A stretch of DNA of 64,000 nucleotides from UBA3305 sp002373555. Lineage in GTDB: Bacteria; Bacillota; Clostridia; Lachnospirales; Lachnospiraceae. Positions 16,028 through 24,672 of this stretch are shown one piece after another. Each line of letters starts with the position of its first letter. Position 1 is the first letter of the stretch. Where the stretch lies: NCBI GenBank assembly GCA_946612455.1, contig CAMOER010000002.1:1-64000 (forward strand), written 5' to 3'. The position numbers and the translations under genes were made by a program. The notes beneath the pieces are model-generated. The model was not told where the DNA came from. It saw only the letters and a list, made by a program, of their open reading frames with translations, and did not search any database.

Positions 16028-18343
16028 TTATCCGCATGCAATAAGCGCTTTTCTAATCAAACCTCTCAAGGCTCTGACTTTATATTTATTGTGATCCAGC
16101 GGCAACGCTTTGGATGCAATTTCAATGCCTGCATCCTTTGCCAGTTCCTCAGTAAGAATTTGTCCGGTGACCATTTGCTCAACAGAATAAGCTCTTATCG
16201 GAACAGGTGCCGCCGCTCCAAGTGCGACCCTCACATCTTCAGAAATACCATTTTCAGAAATGATCCTCACCGCAACTGATAAAAGAGGAAAGTCAATTGC
16301 CTGTCTGTGCCTGTACTTAAGATAAACAGATTTGCTCCCCTGTCTTTCAGGAATAAAGATTTCTCTTATAAGCTCTCCCGTATGAAGGATGGTCGAAGAT
16401 AATACGCCGCCGGCGAAAAATGTCTCCGCAGGTATTTCTCTTTCTGTCGTACGTATGACTGCTTCAAGAACGATTAAAACCGGAGCCAGATCAGAGGGTG
16501 AAGCAGCAAGGCAGCCGCAATTCATACATCTTGCAGCTTCCTTTCCCACATCTCCTGCTGCAATGCCGGCAGAGTCTTCTTTATAAATGTCCCTTGATGC
16601 CATTGGCTGCTCGATCGGCTTCGTCATCTTACTTGTTTTTGTGCTTGAAGGATCGAACTGTTTTAATCTGCAGCCATACGATACTATTTCTTCTTCCGGT
16701 ACCTCCGCCATGCTCTCATATACACGGCATGCGGCTTTTCTGCCTGCAGCCATTGCCTGGGTCACAGTTGAAGCTCCACTCACAAAATCTCCACCTGCGA
16801 AATATCTGTCCGTCTCCAAAAAGACTCCTGTCTGTGCAAGACATTCATCAGGTATTTCAGAATAGTCCGCAGTCTCCCCGAAAGCACTGTAAACCGCATC
16901 ATATGACTGAACAAAATCTGACCCGGGGACAGGAACCGGTCGGGGACGGCCTGTTGCATCGGGCTCCCCGAGAGCCATCTTCACACAGGTCAGCAATATT
17001 CTTCCGTCATCTCTTTCGGCTTTTAAAGGATTAACCAGATAACTAAATCTGACGCCCTCCTCTTCTGCTTTTTTTACATCGTCTTTAATCGCAGGCATTT
17101 CATTTTGTGTACGCCTGTAAAGAATTGTTGTATCAATCCCCATTCTTCTTAAGGTCAGGGCTACATCTATTGCAGTATTTCCGCCTCCAAGTACAGCAGC
17201 TGACCTTATGCGCGGACCATCTTTTCCTTCAGACAGTTCATGAAGAAAATCCATTCCCGATTTTATATAGCAATTTCCTGCAATTTCCGCAGTCCTCTCT
17301 TTTGTCGTTCCGCATGTGAAGATCACCTTATCAAATCTCGAAAGGCAGGGATCATTTTTTTTGACAAATCTTTTCATCCGGAACCCGACCCCCATCTCAC
17401 GTAAAGCATCCACATACCGCTTTACAATTTCTTTTGGAAGCCTGTATTCGGGAATTGCATAGCGGAGCATCCCTCCAGCCTCTTCAAAACGGTCGATCAC
17501 AGTAACTGCAATCCCCTTTTTCCGGAGATAATATGCCGCAGATAAACCCGCCGGTCCGGCACCTATAACAGCAACCCGTTTCTCACTTTCCGGAGCATCT
17601 GTTCTGTAGAATCTCTGCGGATTTGCAAGAATATAATCTCCCAGCACCCTTTCAACGTCCCTGATTGCAACAGATTCATCATCCTGATTCCGATTGCAGT
17701 GATCCATACAGAAATGAGGACACACTCGTCCCGTTATGCCGGGAAGCGGATTCTTTTCCATAAGCTTTTCACAGGCAGAGTCCCAATCTCCTTCACGGAG
17801 AAAAGCCATATATTCTGCAATATCAATCGCGGAAGGACATGCGGCCGTACAGGGAGTATCTTTTACATGTACTGCGCCAAATATTGAATGAATATCATTC
17901 CGGCCTGAATGTGCATTACAATACTCTCCGCCTTTCCTCATACATGTAAATCCGTTCTCTGCATTGCGGTAATACCAGCATCTTGGTTCCTGGCAGATAT
18001 TTCCTGCAACAGTGGCCTGATTTCTTATCTGGGGCGATGCGATTGTAGCGGCTGCTTCCGACAAGGCGCTGTACTTATGCCTTATAACAGGGTTTATCTC
18101 TAATTCATGAATCGATGTACCGCTTCCGATAGAGATGCCGTCTTCATCTTCTCTGATATAGTCAGTTCTGAGTATTGACTTAAGATTGACTAAATAGTCC
18201 GGTGTTTCTTCATAAATACCGTCTTTCAAACCATGAAGGTAGTCTGTTCCTCCTCCGATTGCCACAGAATTGCTTTTTTTCAGAAAATCAGATGCTTCAG
18301 AATATGTCTTTGCATTTTTAACTTTGATCCGTGGCAGCGCCAT
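16028..18343 (-). CDS. Molybdenum hydroxylase FAD subunit with an inserted GltD-type oxidoreductase module
   Basis: This 771-residue protein starts at MALPRIKVKN (18343, AAAGGAGG). Residues 1-156 are the first part of a CoxM/XdhB FAD-binding domain (AIGGGTDYL; SPQIRNQATVAGNICQ; ends HSIFG). Residues about 157-610 are a full GltD/YgfK-like module: Fe-S cysteines (CTAACP; VCPHFCMDHC), FAD motif VIGAGPAGLSAAYYLRKKG, NAD(P) motif VLGGGNTAIDVALTLRRMG, and the closing AGGDFVSGASTVTQAMAAGR. From about 611 the FAD domain resumes (CLAASPSDLAPVLIVLEA) with its C-terminal domain to 771. The insertion falls exactly between two conserved motifs of the host domain. Likely role: passing electrons between the Mo/2Fe-2S subunits and NAD(P)H. 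Stop and start of adjacent subunit genes nearly touch. Confidence 0.85.
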   Translation of the reverse strand: MALPRIKVKNAKTYSEASDFLKKSNSVAIGGGTDYLHGLKDGIYEETPDYLVNLKSILRTDYIREDEDGISIGSGTSIHELEINPVIRHKYSALSEAAATIASPQIRNQATVAGNICQEPRCWYYRNAENGFTCMRKGGEYCNAHSGRNDIHSIFGAVHVKDTPCTAACPSAIDIAEYMAFLREGDWDSACEKLMEKNPLPGITGRVCPHFCMDHCNRNQDDESVAIRDVERVLGDYILANPQRFYRTDAPESEKRVAVIGAGPAGLSAAYYLRKKGIAVTVIDRFEEAGGMLRYAIPEYRLPKEIVKRYVDALREMGVGFRMKRFVKKNDPCLSRFDKVIFTCGTTKERTAEIAGNCYIKSGMDFLHELSEGKDGPRIRSAAVLGGGNTAIDVALTLRRMGIDTTILYRRTQNEMPAIKDDVKKAEEEGVRFSYLVNPLKAERDDGRILLTCVKMALGEPDATGRPRPVPVPGSDFVQSYDAVYSAFGETADYSEIPDECLAQTGVFLETDRYFAGGDFVSGASTVTQAMAAGRKAACRVYESMAEVPEEEIVSYGCRLKQFDPSSTKTSKMTKPIEQPMASRDIYKEDSAGIAAGDVGKEAARCMNCGCLAASPSDLAPVLIVLEAVIRTTEREIPAETFFAGGVLSSTILHTGELIREIFIPERQGSKSVYLKYRHRQAIDFPLLSVAVRIISENGISEDVRVALGAAAPVPIRAYSVEQMVTGQILTEELAKDAGIEIASKALPLDHNKYKVRALRGLIRKALIACG

Positions 18344-18344
18344 A

Positions 18345-20738
18345 TTACTGCACCTCCTTTTCTTCCAAAGCATCAAGAATCTTCATTGGTGTCAATGGTG
18401 CGTCATTAATCCGGATTCCTACGGCGTTGTATACAGCATTTGCAATTGCACGCGGTGTGCAGCATGGTGCTCCTTCTCCCATACCCATCGCTCCAAAATT
18501 CCCGTGTCCTCTGTATACTTCCACAGGAAGAGGGTCAACATTTTCCGGCATATCAGCGAATGTGGGGAACTTATAATCTACAAAATTGAAATTTAACGGT
18601 TTTCCTGTCTTTTCGTCATAGATCATATATTCATACATTGCTTCTCCCAGGCCCTGACACTGACCTCCTACCATCTGTGCCTCGGCGCCGGATGGATACA
18701 ATACCGTTCCTCCATCAGTACTGATCGCCATCGAAAGAACTTTTACATTTCCTGTCTCCGTATCTACTTCCACTTCAGCAAATGTTGCCATATATGCGTG
18801 CCCATAATTCTTCAGCGAAAGCGGTCTTACATACAACCGACTGATCGGAACCATATTGCCTTCTTCAAAGAGCTCGATCGATTTATAGTATTCCTTAATC
18901 GTTAAACCAACCTTGTTATCCGCTTTAAGAAAAGCTCTTCCATTTTTCATATCAAGATCTTCCGGATTGCAGCCAAGTTTCTTCGCTGCCGCTTCCAGGA
19001 AATCATTCTTAACTAATTTAGCGCACTCATATGCACACTCAGCAAGCAACGCAGCTGCACCGCTGTCAGTTTGAACCTGATCCTTCAGCCCGGTTTCGGT
19101 ATCCTGTCTGTATATCCATTTGATAGAAGACGGAGATACGCCTAATCCTTCTGCGCATGCCAGAACTGCACAAGTATTTGACCCCGGCCCTGTTTCAACG
19201 GTTGGTGCGTCCAAAATCACAGAACCATCCGGATTCAGCTTTACCAGAACCTGCGTCGGTCCTCTGCGATACTCCTGCGCCTCTGTATGCCAGGTATTAT
19301 TGCAGGAAAAACCTATTCCTCTTTTTTTTGTACCTTCGAACCATTCGCCTTCACCTGCAGGATGTCTTCTGTCCCAACCTATAGCCTTCTTCCCTTCTTC
19401 TATTACCTTCATCAAACTGGGATTCGGATGCGGATCCCATGGATTATTCAGATTTTTAACTGCAAGTTCTGTAGGATCCATATGAAGCTTTTCAGCCAGC
19501 ATATCCAATCCGAGTCCGAACAGGAAATTAAACTGAATATTCCCGATCGACCGCATACAACTGCTTGGAATAATATTCGTGTAAACTGCATTTCCCGTCA
19601 TTCTGACATTTTCTATATGTCCGCCCGACAGTTCAGCCCATTCACTCGGAACACCTTTGATGGATCCGCCGCAAAGGAGATAGTAGGCGCCTGAATCTCC
19701 AAGGGTATTTGTCTCATAAGCCGTGATCGTTCCGTCTTTCTTGGCTGCAATTTTGATCGTATATTTTTGTGCAGTTCTGGTTGTATGAAAATGTTCCTTC
19801 CTGGTCTGCTGATATTTGACAGGTCTCCCGAGTTTTCTTGACATCATCGCAGCCAGAATAAAGAACTGCTGTTCACCTGTATTTCCTCTGCCGTGCTGCC
19901 CTCCTTCAAACGGCGTAATCACGTGAATCTGGTTAATCGGAAGTCCAAACATTTCATGAAAAAAGTATCTTGTCTGATCATTGCCATAGGAATCTGATAA
20001 AACCAGTACCTCATCCAGTCTCCAGTCCACCATGACACACCAGTAATCCATTGCACATTCAGTAGGATTGGAATAAGAAGCTTTTGCTTCCACAGTCACT
20101 TCTGCTTCCTCGAATGCTTTGTCAACATTGCCTCGCTCTACATAAACAGGTTCACCCCAGAAATCAAAATATGGAATAAAATTGCTGTCCGGATTTACTT
20201 CCGGATGTATCACTGGTGCATTTTTCTTTTTTGCATCTTCAACGGATAAAACAAACGGGAGGATTTCCCATTCTACCTTGATTTTCTTAATTGCTTCTTC
20301 TGCCGCTTCAATACTGTCTGCTGCCACCGCAACACCCAGTTCGTCCCCGACCCAATACGCCTCTCTGCCAAGGATTTTCCGGTCAAGAGCTCCCGCAGTC
20401 CATCCTCTTTCCTTATCAGATGAATTGACTGCATCTGTCCATGAATCTGATGTAAACGGCAATTCCTCAATTTCTGGGTCGTCATATCTGATCAATCCTT
20501 TAAAGCCGGCGACCGCTTCTGCCTCAGCAGTATCAATACTCTTTATCCTGGCTCTGGGATAAGGACTTTTAAGGATCTTCATATACAGCAGATTCGGGAA
20601 GTGAAACGATGAAGTCATATCAGCCGCAAACTCAGCGGTACCATTTGCTTTTGCCAAACCATCTGTTCGAGGGTGGTATGTGCCTATATTTTCTCTCTTC
20701 TCTCTCGGCACAAATACTCGTTTCTTTTTTTCACTCAT
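18345..20738 (-). CDS. Xanthine dehydrogenase-family molybdopterin-binding subunit
   Basis: A 797-residue large subunit. The Ald_Xan_dh_C a/b hammerhead is at residues about 20-130 (TAEFAADMTS; YPRARIKSID) and the Mo-cofactor domains at about 155-780. In place of the usual GGGFGGK cofactor loop it has FEGGQHGRGNTGEQQ, so it is a divergent branch. The C-terminal MGMGEGAPCCTPRAIANAV keeps the G-E-G with the catalytic glutamate. VETGPGSNTCAVLACAEGLG and QTDSGAAALLAECA are cofactor-domain motifs. It hydroxylates a carbon next to a ring nitrogen or oxidises an aldehyde, using water and releasing electrons. It overlaps the 2Fe-2S gene by 8 nt. Substrate unknown. Confidence 0.87.
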   Translation of the reverse strand: MSEKKKRVFVPREKRENIGTYHPRTDGLAKANGTAEFAADMTSSFHFPNLLYMKILKSPYPRARIKSIDTAEAEAVAGFKGLIRYDDPEIEELPFTSDSWTDAVNSSDKERGWTAGALDRKILGREAYWVGDELGVAVAADSIEAAEEAIKKIKVEWEILPFVLSVEDAKKKNAPVIHPEVNPDSNFIPYFDFWGEPVYVERGNVDKAFEEAEVTVEAKASYSNPTECAMDYWCVMVDWRLDEVLVLSDSYGNDQTRYFFHEMFGLPINQIHVITPFEGGQHGRGNTGEQQFFILAAMMSRKLGRPVKYQQTRKEHFHTTRTAQKYTIKIAAKKDGTITAYETNTLGDSGAYYLLCGGSIKGVPSEWAELSGGHIENVRMTGNAVYTNIIPSSCMRSIGNIQFNFLFGLGLDMLAEKLHMDPTELAVKNLNNPWDPHPNPSLMKVIEEGKKAIGWDRRHPAGEGEWFEGTKKRGIGFSCNNTWHTEAQEYRRGPTQVLVKLNPDGSVILDAPTVETGPGSNTCAVLACAEGLGVSPSSIKWIYRQDTETGLKDQVQTDSGAAALLAECAYECAKLVKNDFLEAAAKKLGCNPEDLDMKNGRAFLKADNKVGLTIKEYYKSIELFEEGNMVPISRLYVRPLSLKNYGHAYMATFAEVEVDTETGNVKVLSMAISTDGGTVLYPSGAEAQMVGGQCQGLGEAMYEYMIYDEKTGKPLNFNFVDYKFPTFADMPENVDPLPVEVYRGHGNFGAMGMGEGAPCCTPRAIANAVYNAVGIRINDAPLTPMKILDALEEKEVQ

Positions 20739-21267
20739 GTTTCTGCTCCTTCATGACAGCCGCTGCTTTTAACACAGCCTGTTCAATTGCAAGATAAGTA
20801 CCGCATCTGCATAGATTGCCGGAGAGTGCATGTCTTATTTCTGCTGAAGAAGGATCCGGGTTTTCATAAAGAAGTCCTTTTGCTGCCATAATGAAACCCG
20901 GCGTACAATAACCGCACTGCATTGCTGTTCCATAACCGGCTTCACATTGCTCTGCAAAAGCTTTTACAACAACATCATCATTACCCAATCCTTCTATAGT
21001 AGTGATGCTGCATCCATCAAGTGTCGCGATAAGCGTAATGCATGAAAGCACCGCTTTGTTGTTAATCAAAACTGTACATGCACCGCACTCGCCTGAATCA
21101 CAGGAAACATTTGTACCCAACAAACCTAATTTATCTCTCAGAAATGTAGAGAGGGTATGCTGTGGCTCGTAATCAACGCCTTCTGTCAACAGATACCACT
21201 GATTATTTATACAAAGCCTGATGCTGTTGACATCCTCCGGAGCAGCTGCTTCATGTTTCATTACCAT
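20731..21267 (-). CDS. Molybdenum hydroxylase 2Fe-2S subunit
   Basis: A 178-residue CoxS/XdhC-type ferredoxin subunit. The plant-type 2Fe-2S cluster ligands are CDSGECGACTV and a later C in AVLSC. The second cluster has CGYCTPGFIMAAKGLL and GNLCRCGTY. It moves electrons from the Mo centre to the FAD subunit. Start ATG 21267 (MVMKHE) follows GGAGGGAGGCGCA. It opens the three-subunit operon, 55 bp after a sigma-54-type promoter, and overlaps the large-subunit gene by 8 nt. The N-terminal extension of about 20 residues is unusual but short. Confidence 0.92.
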   Translation of the reverse strand: MVMKHEAAAPEDVNSIRLCINNQWYLLTEGVDYEPQHTLSTFLRDKLGLLGTNVSCDSGECGACTVLINNKAVLSCITLIATLDGCSITTIEGLGNDDVVVKAFAEQCEAGYGTAMQCGYCTPGFIMAAKGLLYENPDPSSAEIRHALSGNLCRCGTYLAIEQAVLKAAAVMKEQKHE

Positions 21268-21321
21268 TGCGCCTCCCTCCTTTTTTTGCAATTAATTATC
21301 AAAACTATAATTAATCGCATG

Positions 21322-21337
21322 TGCAAATAGCGTGCAA
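21322..21337 (-). promoter_or_regulatory. Sigma-54-type (-24/-12) promoter of the molybdenum hydroxylase operon
   Basis: Minus strand TTGCACG (21337-21331), four bases, TTGCA (21326-21322). One mismatch to TGGCACG-N4-TTGCW. The predicted start of transcription is about 44 nt before the ATG of the 2Fe-2S subunit. It lies immediately after a strong terminator, so it is well placed to be the operon's own promoter. Confidence 0.78.
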
Positions 21338-21380
21338 TTGTACATACTATTTATCTAAGAACAAACCATTCCAATGATTC

Positions 21381-21427
21381 CAAAAAATCATTGACATGTG
21401 CTGATTAAATACACATGCCAATGATTT
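21381..21427 (-). terminator. Terminator after the cysteine hydrolase gene
   Basis: A long stem (AAATCATTG then CATGTG, with one internal mismatch, pairing 21385-21400 with 21412-21427) ends in TTTTTTGG on the minus strand, 16 nt past the stop. Confidence 0.85.
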
Positions 21428-21442
21428 ATTATGAGAAGAGTG

Positions 21443-22138
21443 TTACTTTCCTTCTACTGTGTCGATAATTTCCTGCGTCGTTACCACATGACAGTAGATA
21501 TTGTTAATGATCTCCAATTCTGTTTCATGAAGTCGCTTTGTAGCAGCAAGGCACGCATCTTCCGGAACCCATACCTTAAAGCTCTCGTCAGCCAGATCCC
21601 TTACCGTGCAGGATACGCACTGATCTGTCATAGTTCCGGTAACGATTACCGTATCAATCCCCATATTGTGATAGATCAGCCGCAGATTTGTCCCGGTCAG
21701 TGCACTGTCAGTAGTTTTTGTTACTACGATATCATCCGGTTCCGGAGCTATTTCTTCGATGATCTTTCCTTTCGGATCATCTGCTGTCATCAGGAATTGA
21801 TTGAAGCCCGTAACCTTCTGATCCAGGGAACGGTCAGAACCATCCTTCTTATGTCCCTGAATTTTTGCATAAGATACTTCTATCCCATGCGTCCGGCAAA
21901 GAGCGATCAGTTTTTGAAGATTGGGAAGCGTTACCTTGTCATATGTTTCATAAAAATCTGCCCATCTGGTATTATGGTCAATTATTTCCTGCGTTAATAC
22001 GTCAGCAGTCCACGGTCTTACACACGCATACTCAGCATCAATAATCAACAGCGCAGTCTTCGCGGGATCAATTTCTATTGTCCCGTAATCATAATCGTCC
22101 TCATAGTAGAAAGAACAATACCTGTCATTAACCTTCAT
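21443..22138 (-). CDS. Isochorismatase-like cysteine hydrolase
   Basis: A 231-residue cysteine hydrolase. Start MKVNDRYCS at 22138 follows AAAGGTGGGG. The catalytic triad is visible: Asp in ALLIIDAEYACV, Lys in VVTKTTDSALTGT, and nucleophile Cys in TMTDQCVSCTVRDLADE. Family members hydrolyse amides, ureides or carbamoyl groups (nicotinamidase, N-carbamoylsarcosine amidase, ureidoacrylate and biuret hydrolases). The N-terminal 30 residues and the long WADFYETYDKV insertion are closer to carbamoyl/ureide hydrolases than to nicotinamidase, a weak argument. Single-gene unit with its own sigma-54-type promoter and terminator. Confidence 0.85.
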   Translation of the reverse strand: MKVNDRYCSFYYEDDYDYGTIEIDPAKTALLIIDAEYACVRPWTADVLTQEIIDHNTRWADFYETYDKVTLPNLQKLIALCRTHGIEVSYAKIQGHKKDGSDRSLDQKVTGFNQFLMTADDPKGKIIEEIAPEPDDIVVTKTTDSALTGTNLRLIYHNMGIDTVIVTGTMTDQCVSCTVRDLADESFKVWVPEDACLAATKRLHETELEIINNIYCHVVTTQEIIDTVEGK

Positions 22139-22210
22139 ACGCCCCACCTTTCTTAAAATAGATAATGATGACATAGTCATTTATTTATCGAAACTATAAA
22201 AAATCATCTG

Positions 22211-22226
22211 TGCAAAATGTGTGCAA
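22211..22226 (-). promoter_or_regulatory. Sigma-54-type (-24/-12) promoter of the cysteine hydrolase
   Basis: Minus strand TTGCACA (22226-22220), four bases, TTGCA (22215-22211). It fits TGGCACR-N4-TTGCW with one mismatch and lies 72 bp before ATG 22138. Third copy of the motif in the locus. Confidence 0.72.
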
Positions 22227-22242
22227 AAAATACGAACCGCAA

Positions 22243-22285
22243 CAAAAAAAGACTCGTCATGAATGAATTTTCAGTCGTGTCTTTT
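22243..22285 (-). terminator. Hairpin with T-tract upstream of the cysteine hydrolase promoter
   Basis: Stem AAAAGACaCG/CGaGTCTTTT (one mismatch; 22276-22285 with 22247-22256) ends in TTTTTTT on the minus strand. It probably stops transcription arriving from the frl side. Confidence 0.6.
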
Positions 22286-22571
22286 AATAAACTCAAATAA
22301 TTATATTTTTAGTTAAAGCCCTCGGTTTTTGCAGAAACTGTTTTGCCGGATTCGGACATCATATTCCTGACAGCGCATTGTTGTTTTTTATTTAACCTAC
22401 TCAATACTGACAGCTTTTCTCTGATATCGTCCAGCTTTCTTTCTCTCGACTATTTTTATGTGATCAGAATTAAATTTGCGCAAGATGCTTGACGGCACCT
22501 GTGATCACTCTCTAAGATGGACGCCTGCCAAGGCATGCGCACTTGACATGCCGTCCCATTTTTACTAGTAG

Positions 22572-22611
22572 TTAAGAAAGGGCTGATTGGCACGAAATGG
22601 CCAACCAGCCC
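22572..22611 (-). terminator. Terminator downstream of the GntR regulator
   Basis: A 12-bp stem with one mismatch (22600-22611 with 22580-22591, GGGCTGG/TTGGCC arms) and a 7-8 nt loop ends in TTTCTTAACT on the minus strand. It lies about 190 bp after the regulator stop. Confidence 0.7.
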
Positions 22612-22803
22612 ATAAACCATTATCATAGAAAGCTATTTACAGAAAATCCTTCACACAGCCTCGAGGTCTGACAGCAAGTCAGATCTCGGTATTGTCCAAT
22701 AATGTTATCATTAAAAAAGAGAGAGACTTTACGAGAATTCTGTATGTACAAACAGTAATCCCTTTATGATCTTTATCTATGTACGTGAATAACAGTCTGA
22801 AGA

Positions 22804-23517
22804 TTACAGGTAGAATTTCATTCTGTCAGTGCGATAGATTTGCTTTGAAAAAAATAACGGTTTTCCTTCTTTGTCAAATTGTTTATCTTTAAATAGTAGC
22901 AATGCTTTAGAAGTTGACAAGCCTAAAATAGCTATCTCTTCCCTCGTCGGTGTACAGACCTCTAAAGTACGAATCGCATCACCAATATACAATCCATGCT
23001 TTGCCATAATTGCAAACAATGAATTATTTAGGTTTTCAGAGAACAAGAATTCAAATTTCAATGGATAATAATTAGTTTCAATCATTGTAGGATAATCATC
23101 AACATAACGTAATCTTTTAGAACAGATGATGTGATCTCCATCAGGTATACCAAGAAATGAACCTATGCTTTCAGACGGAATTATTTTTTCTATCTTAAGC
23201 AACTCTGTTTTTGGTATTTTGCCAGACATTTGACATGATCGTGAAAACCCAATTCTATCATCAGCCTGGTACAATGATTTAGGAGAATTGACAAATGTTC
23301 CTTTTCCCTGAATACGCTCCAATACTCCGTCCTCAACCAGCTCGGTTATTGCAGTACGTATAGTTATTCGGCTTACGCCATACTCTTCCATAAGACTTAC
23401 TTCAGACGGAATCCTTGAATTGATCGGATATTCTCCAGTTGTAATCTTACGATTAATAGATTTAACAATTTGCTTATATAGGGGTACACTACAATTATGA
23501 TCCATTAGCGTTTGCAT
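22804..23517 (-). CDS. frlR: GntR/HutC-family (UTRA) regulator of the fructosamine operon
   Basis: A 237-residue repressor with an N-terminal GntR winged helix (about 10-75; EYPINSRIPSEVSLMEEYGVSR... recognition helix, ERIQGKGTFV wing) and a C-terminal UTRA ligand domain (about 95-237; KRLRYVDDYPTMIETNYYP). Start ATG 23517 (GAGGTGA, 8 nt) is preferred over an in-frame TTG at 23541. It lies last in a fructosamine operon, where FrlR-type repressors respond to the phosphorylated Amadori compound. It also has its own promoter at 23567-23595, so it can be made without the operon. The symbol rests on context. Confidence 0.82.
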   Translation of the reverse strand: MQTLMDHNCSVPLYKQIVKSINRKITTGEYPINSRIPSEVSLMEEYGVSRITIRTAITELVEDGVLERIQGKGTFVNSPKSLYQADDRIGFSRSCQMSGKIPKTELLKIEKIIPSESIGSFLGIPDGDHIICSKRLRYVDDYPTMIETNYYPLKFEFLFSENLNNSLFAIMAKHGLYIGDAIRTLEVCTPTREEIAILGLSTSKALLLFKDKQFDKEGKPLFFSKQIYRTDRMKFYL

Positions 23518-23566
23518 ATCTGATTTCACCTCAACAGCCAATAGTCCCTCAAAGGCACTATAGAAG

Positions 23567-23595
23567 AGTGTACCCCATGGTCAAATATAAGTCAA
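23567..23595 (-). promoter_or_regulatory. Sigma-A promoter for the GntR regulator
   Basis: Minus strand -35 TTGACT (23595-23590), 17-nt spacer, -10 TACACT (23572-23567). It lies in the 105-bp gap between the deglycase stop and the regulator start. Confidence 0.65.
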
Positions 23596-23622
23596 ATCAC
23601 AAAATCTCTGCTCTAGAAATGT

Positions 23623-24633
23623 TTAATAATCGAATTGACGATAATACCGTCTTACAGTCAATGGATGATTTCGTTCTTTCTCTAAATGACAACTTAATCT
23701 TTCAAGCATGGCATACATTACTAAGGGAGAAACAATCTTTCTCAACTCTTGTTCAAACGGAAGATCAACCTTAGCTGTATCAAAAATATTAATATCCTTG
23801 GTTATATTTTGTGAAAAATTCACAACCCTGTCCATAAGTGGTCTTGTTTCATCCTCTCCGTAAAGAAGGATCATACTCATTCCCGGTTCAAGAAGTTCAA
23901 GAGTGCCATGGAAAAACTCACATGCATGTATAGACTTTGTTTTTATCCACTGCATTTCTTCAAGAATACACATAGCATAATCATAAGCTTCTCCCCAAAG
24001 CATTCCGGATCCAACCACCATGAAATATTCATTATCTTTATATTTTGCAGCCATCTCCTTAGCTTGTCTTTCGACGGACTGTTTTGCTTTGATAAGGTAT
24101 GGTGTCAACTGCCTGAACTGTGTGACAAGTGTATTATAAGCAGAGAAATCGCCTGCTTTAAACATAAGTCGTGCAAGGAAAATAATCATCCATGTATATA
24201 TTGCTTCACAAAGACAATCATCTTCTGCAAAACTGTAGAATTTGTAATCTGCATACTCACATGCAGGGGTGTTATCATTTGATACATATACAATAGTTCG
24301 TGCCCCATTTTCTTTGCAATACTTTAATGCTTGAACTATCTCTTTTGTATTCCCACTTCTGGTCGAGAAAACACAAAGTGAGTCTTTTGAAAATCTTTTA
24401 TGATTCATTACCATAAATTCAGAAGCAATTACACTATGGGATTCAATGCTTGTATTAGTATCAAGCCAGTATTTCATAGGAAGTGAATGTGCATATGTTC
24501 CACCACAACCAATAAAAAAGATATTCGAATAACCAGCTTCTGCAATTTCATCTGCTGCTTCTTCTATTTCCGGGATCAATGCTATTGCATCTTCTACTAC
24601 TTTCTGATAACGAACTTCGTCAAAATTAAACAT
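23623..24633 (-). CDS. frlB: SIS-domain fructosamine-6-phosphate deglycase (FrlB-like)
   Basis: A 336-residue double-SIS protein. The first SIS domain has NIFFIGCGGTYAHSLPMKYW and FSTRSGNTKEIVQALKY (sugar-phosphate site). The second has MVVGSGMLWGEAYDYAMC and the HACEFFHGTLELLEPG segment typical of FrlB and GlmS isomerase-like deglycases. Such enzymes split fructoselysine-6-phosphate into glucose-6-phosphate and lysine. Length and motifs agree with FrlB. Neighbours (FrlD-like kinase, FrlC-like epimerases, UTRA regulator, ABC importer) support the assignment. The amine released need not be lysine. Confidence 0.85.
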   Translation of the reverse strand: MFNFDEVRYQKVVEDAIALIPEIEEAADEIAEAGYSNIFFIGCGGTYAHSLPMKYWLDTNTSIESHSVIASEFMVMNHKRFSKDSLCVFSTRSGNTKEIVQALKYCKENGARTIVYVSNDNTPACEYADYKFYSFAEDDCLCEAIYTWMIIFLARLMFKAGDFSAYNTLVTQFRQLTPYLIKAKQSVERQAKEMAAKYKDNEYFMVVGSGMLWGEAYDYAMCILEEMQWIKTKSIHACEFFHGTLELLEPGMSMILLYGEDETRPLMDRVVNFSQNITKDINIFDTAKVDLPFEQELRKIVSPLVMYAMLERLSCHLEKERNHPLTVRRYYRQFDY

Positions 24634-24672
24634 TATACACCTCCAACCGTAATGAGTATCGTCTGATTTGTC

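Larger units (their letters stand above)
22227..22803. other. 577-bp intergenic stretch with hairpins and a possible coding relic
   Basis: It holds the terminators listed separately. On the minus strand about 22315-22450 there is a short frame reading like degraded helical protein (SRERKLDDIREKLSVL then SRLNKKQQCAVRNMM) closed upstream by a stop, with no start or ribosome binding site. A GGCATG/CATGCC inverted repeat sits at 22532-22552. I recognise no gene. Confidence 0.5.
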
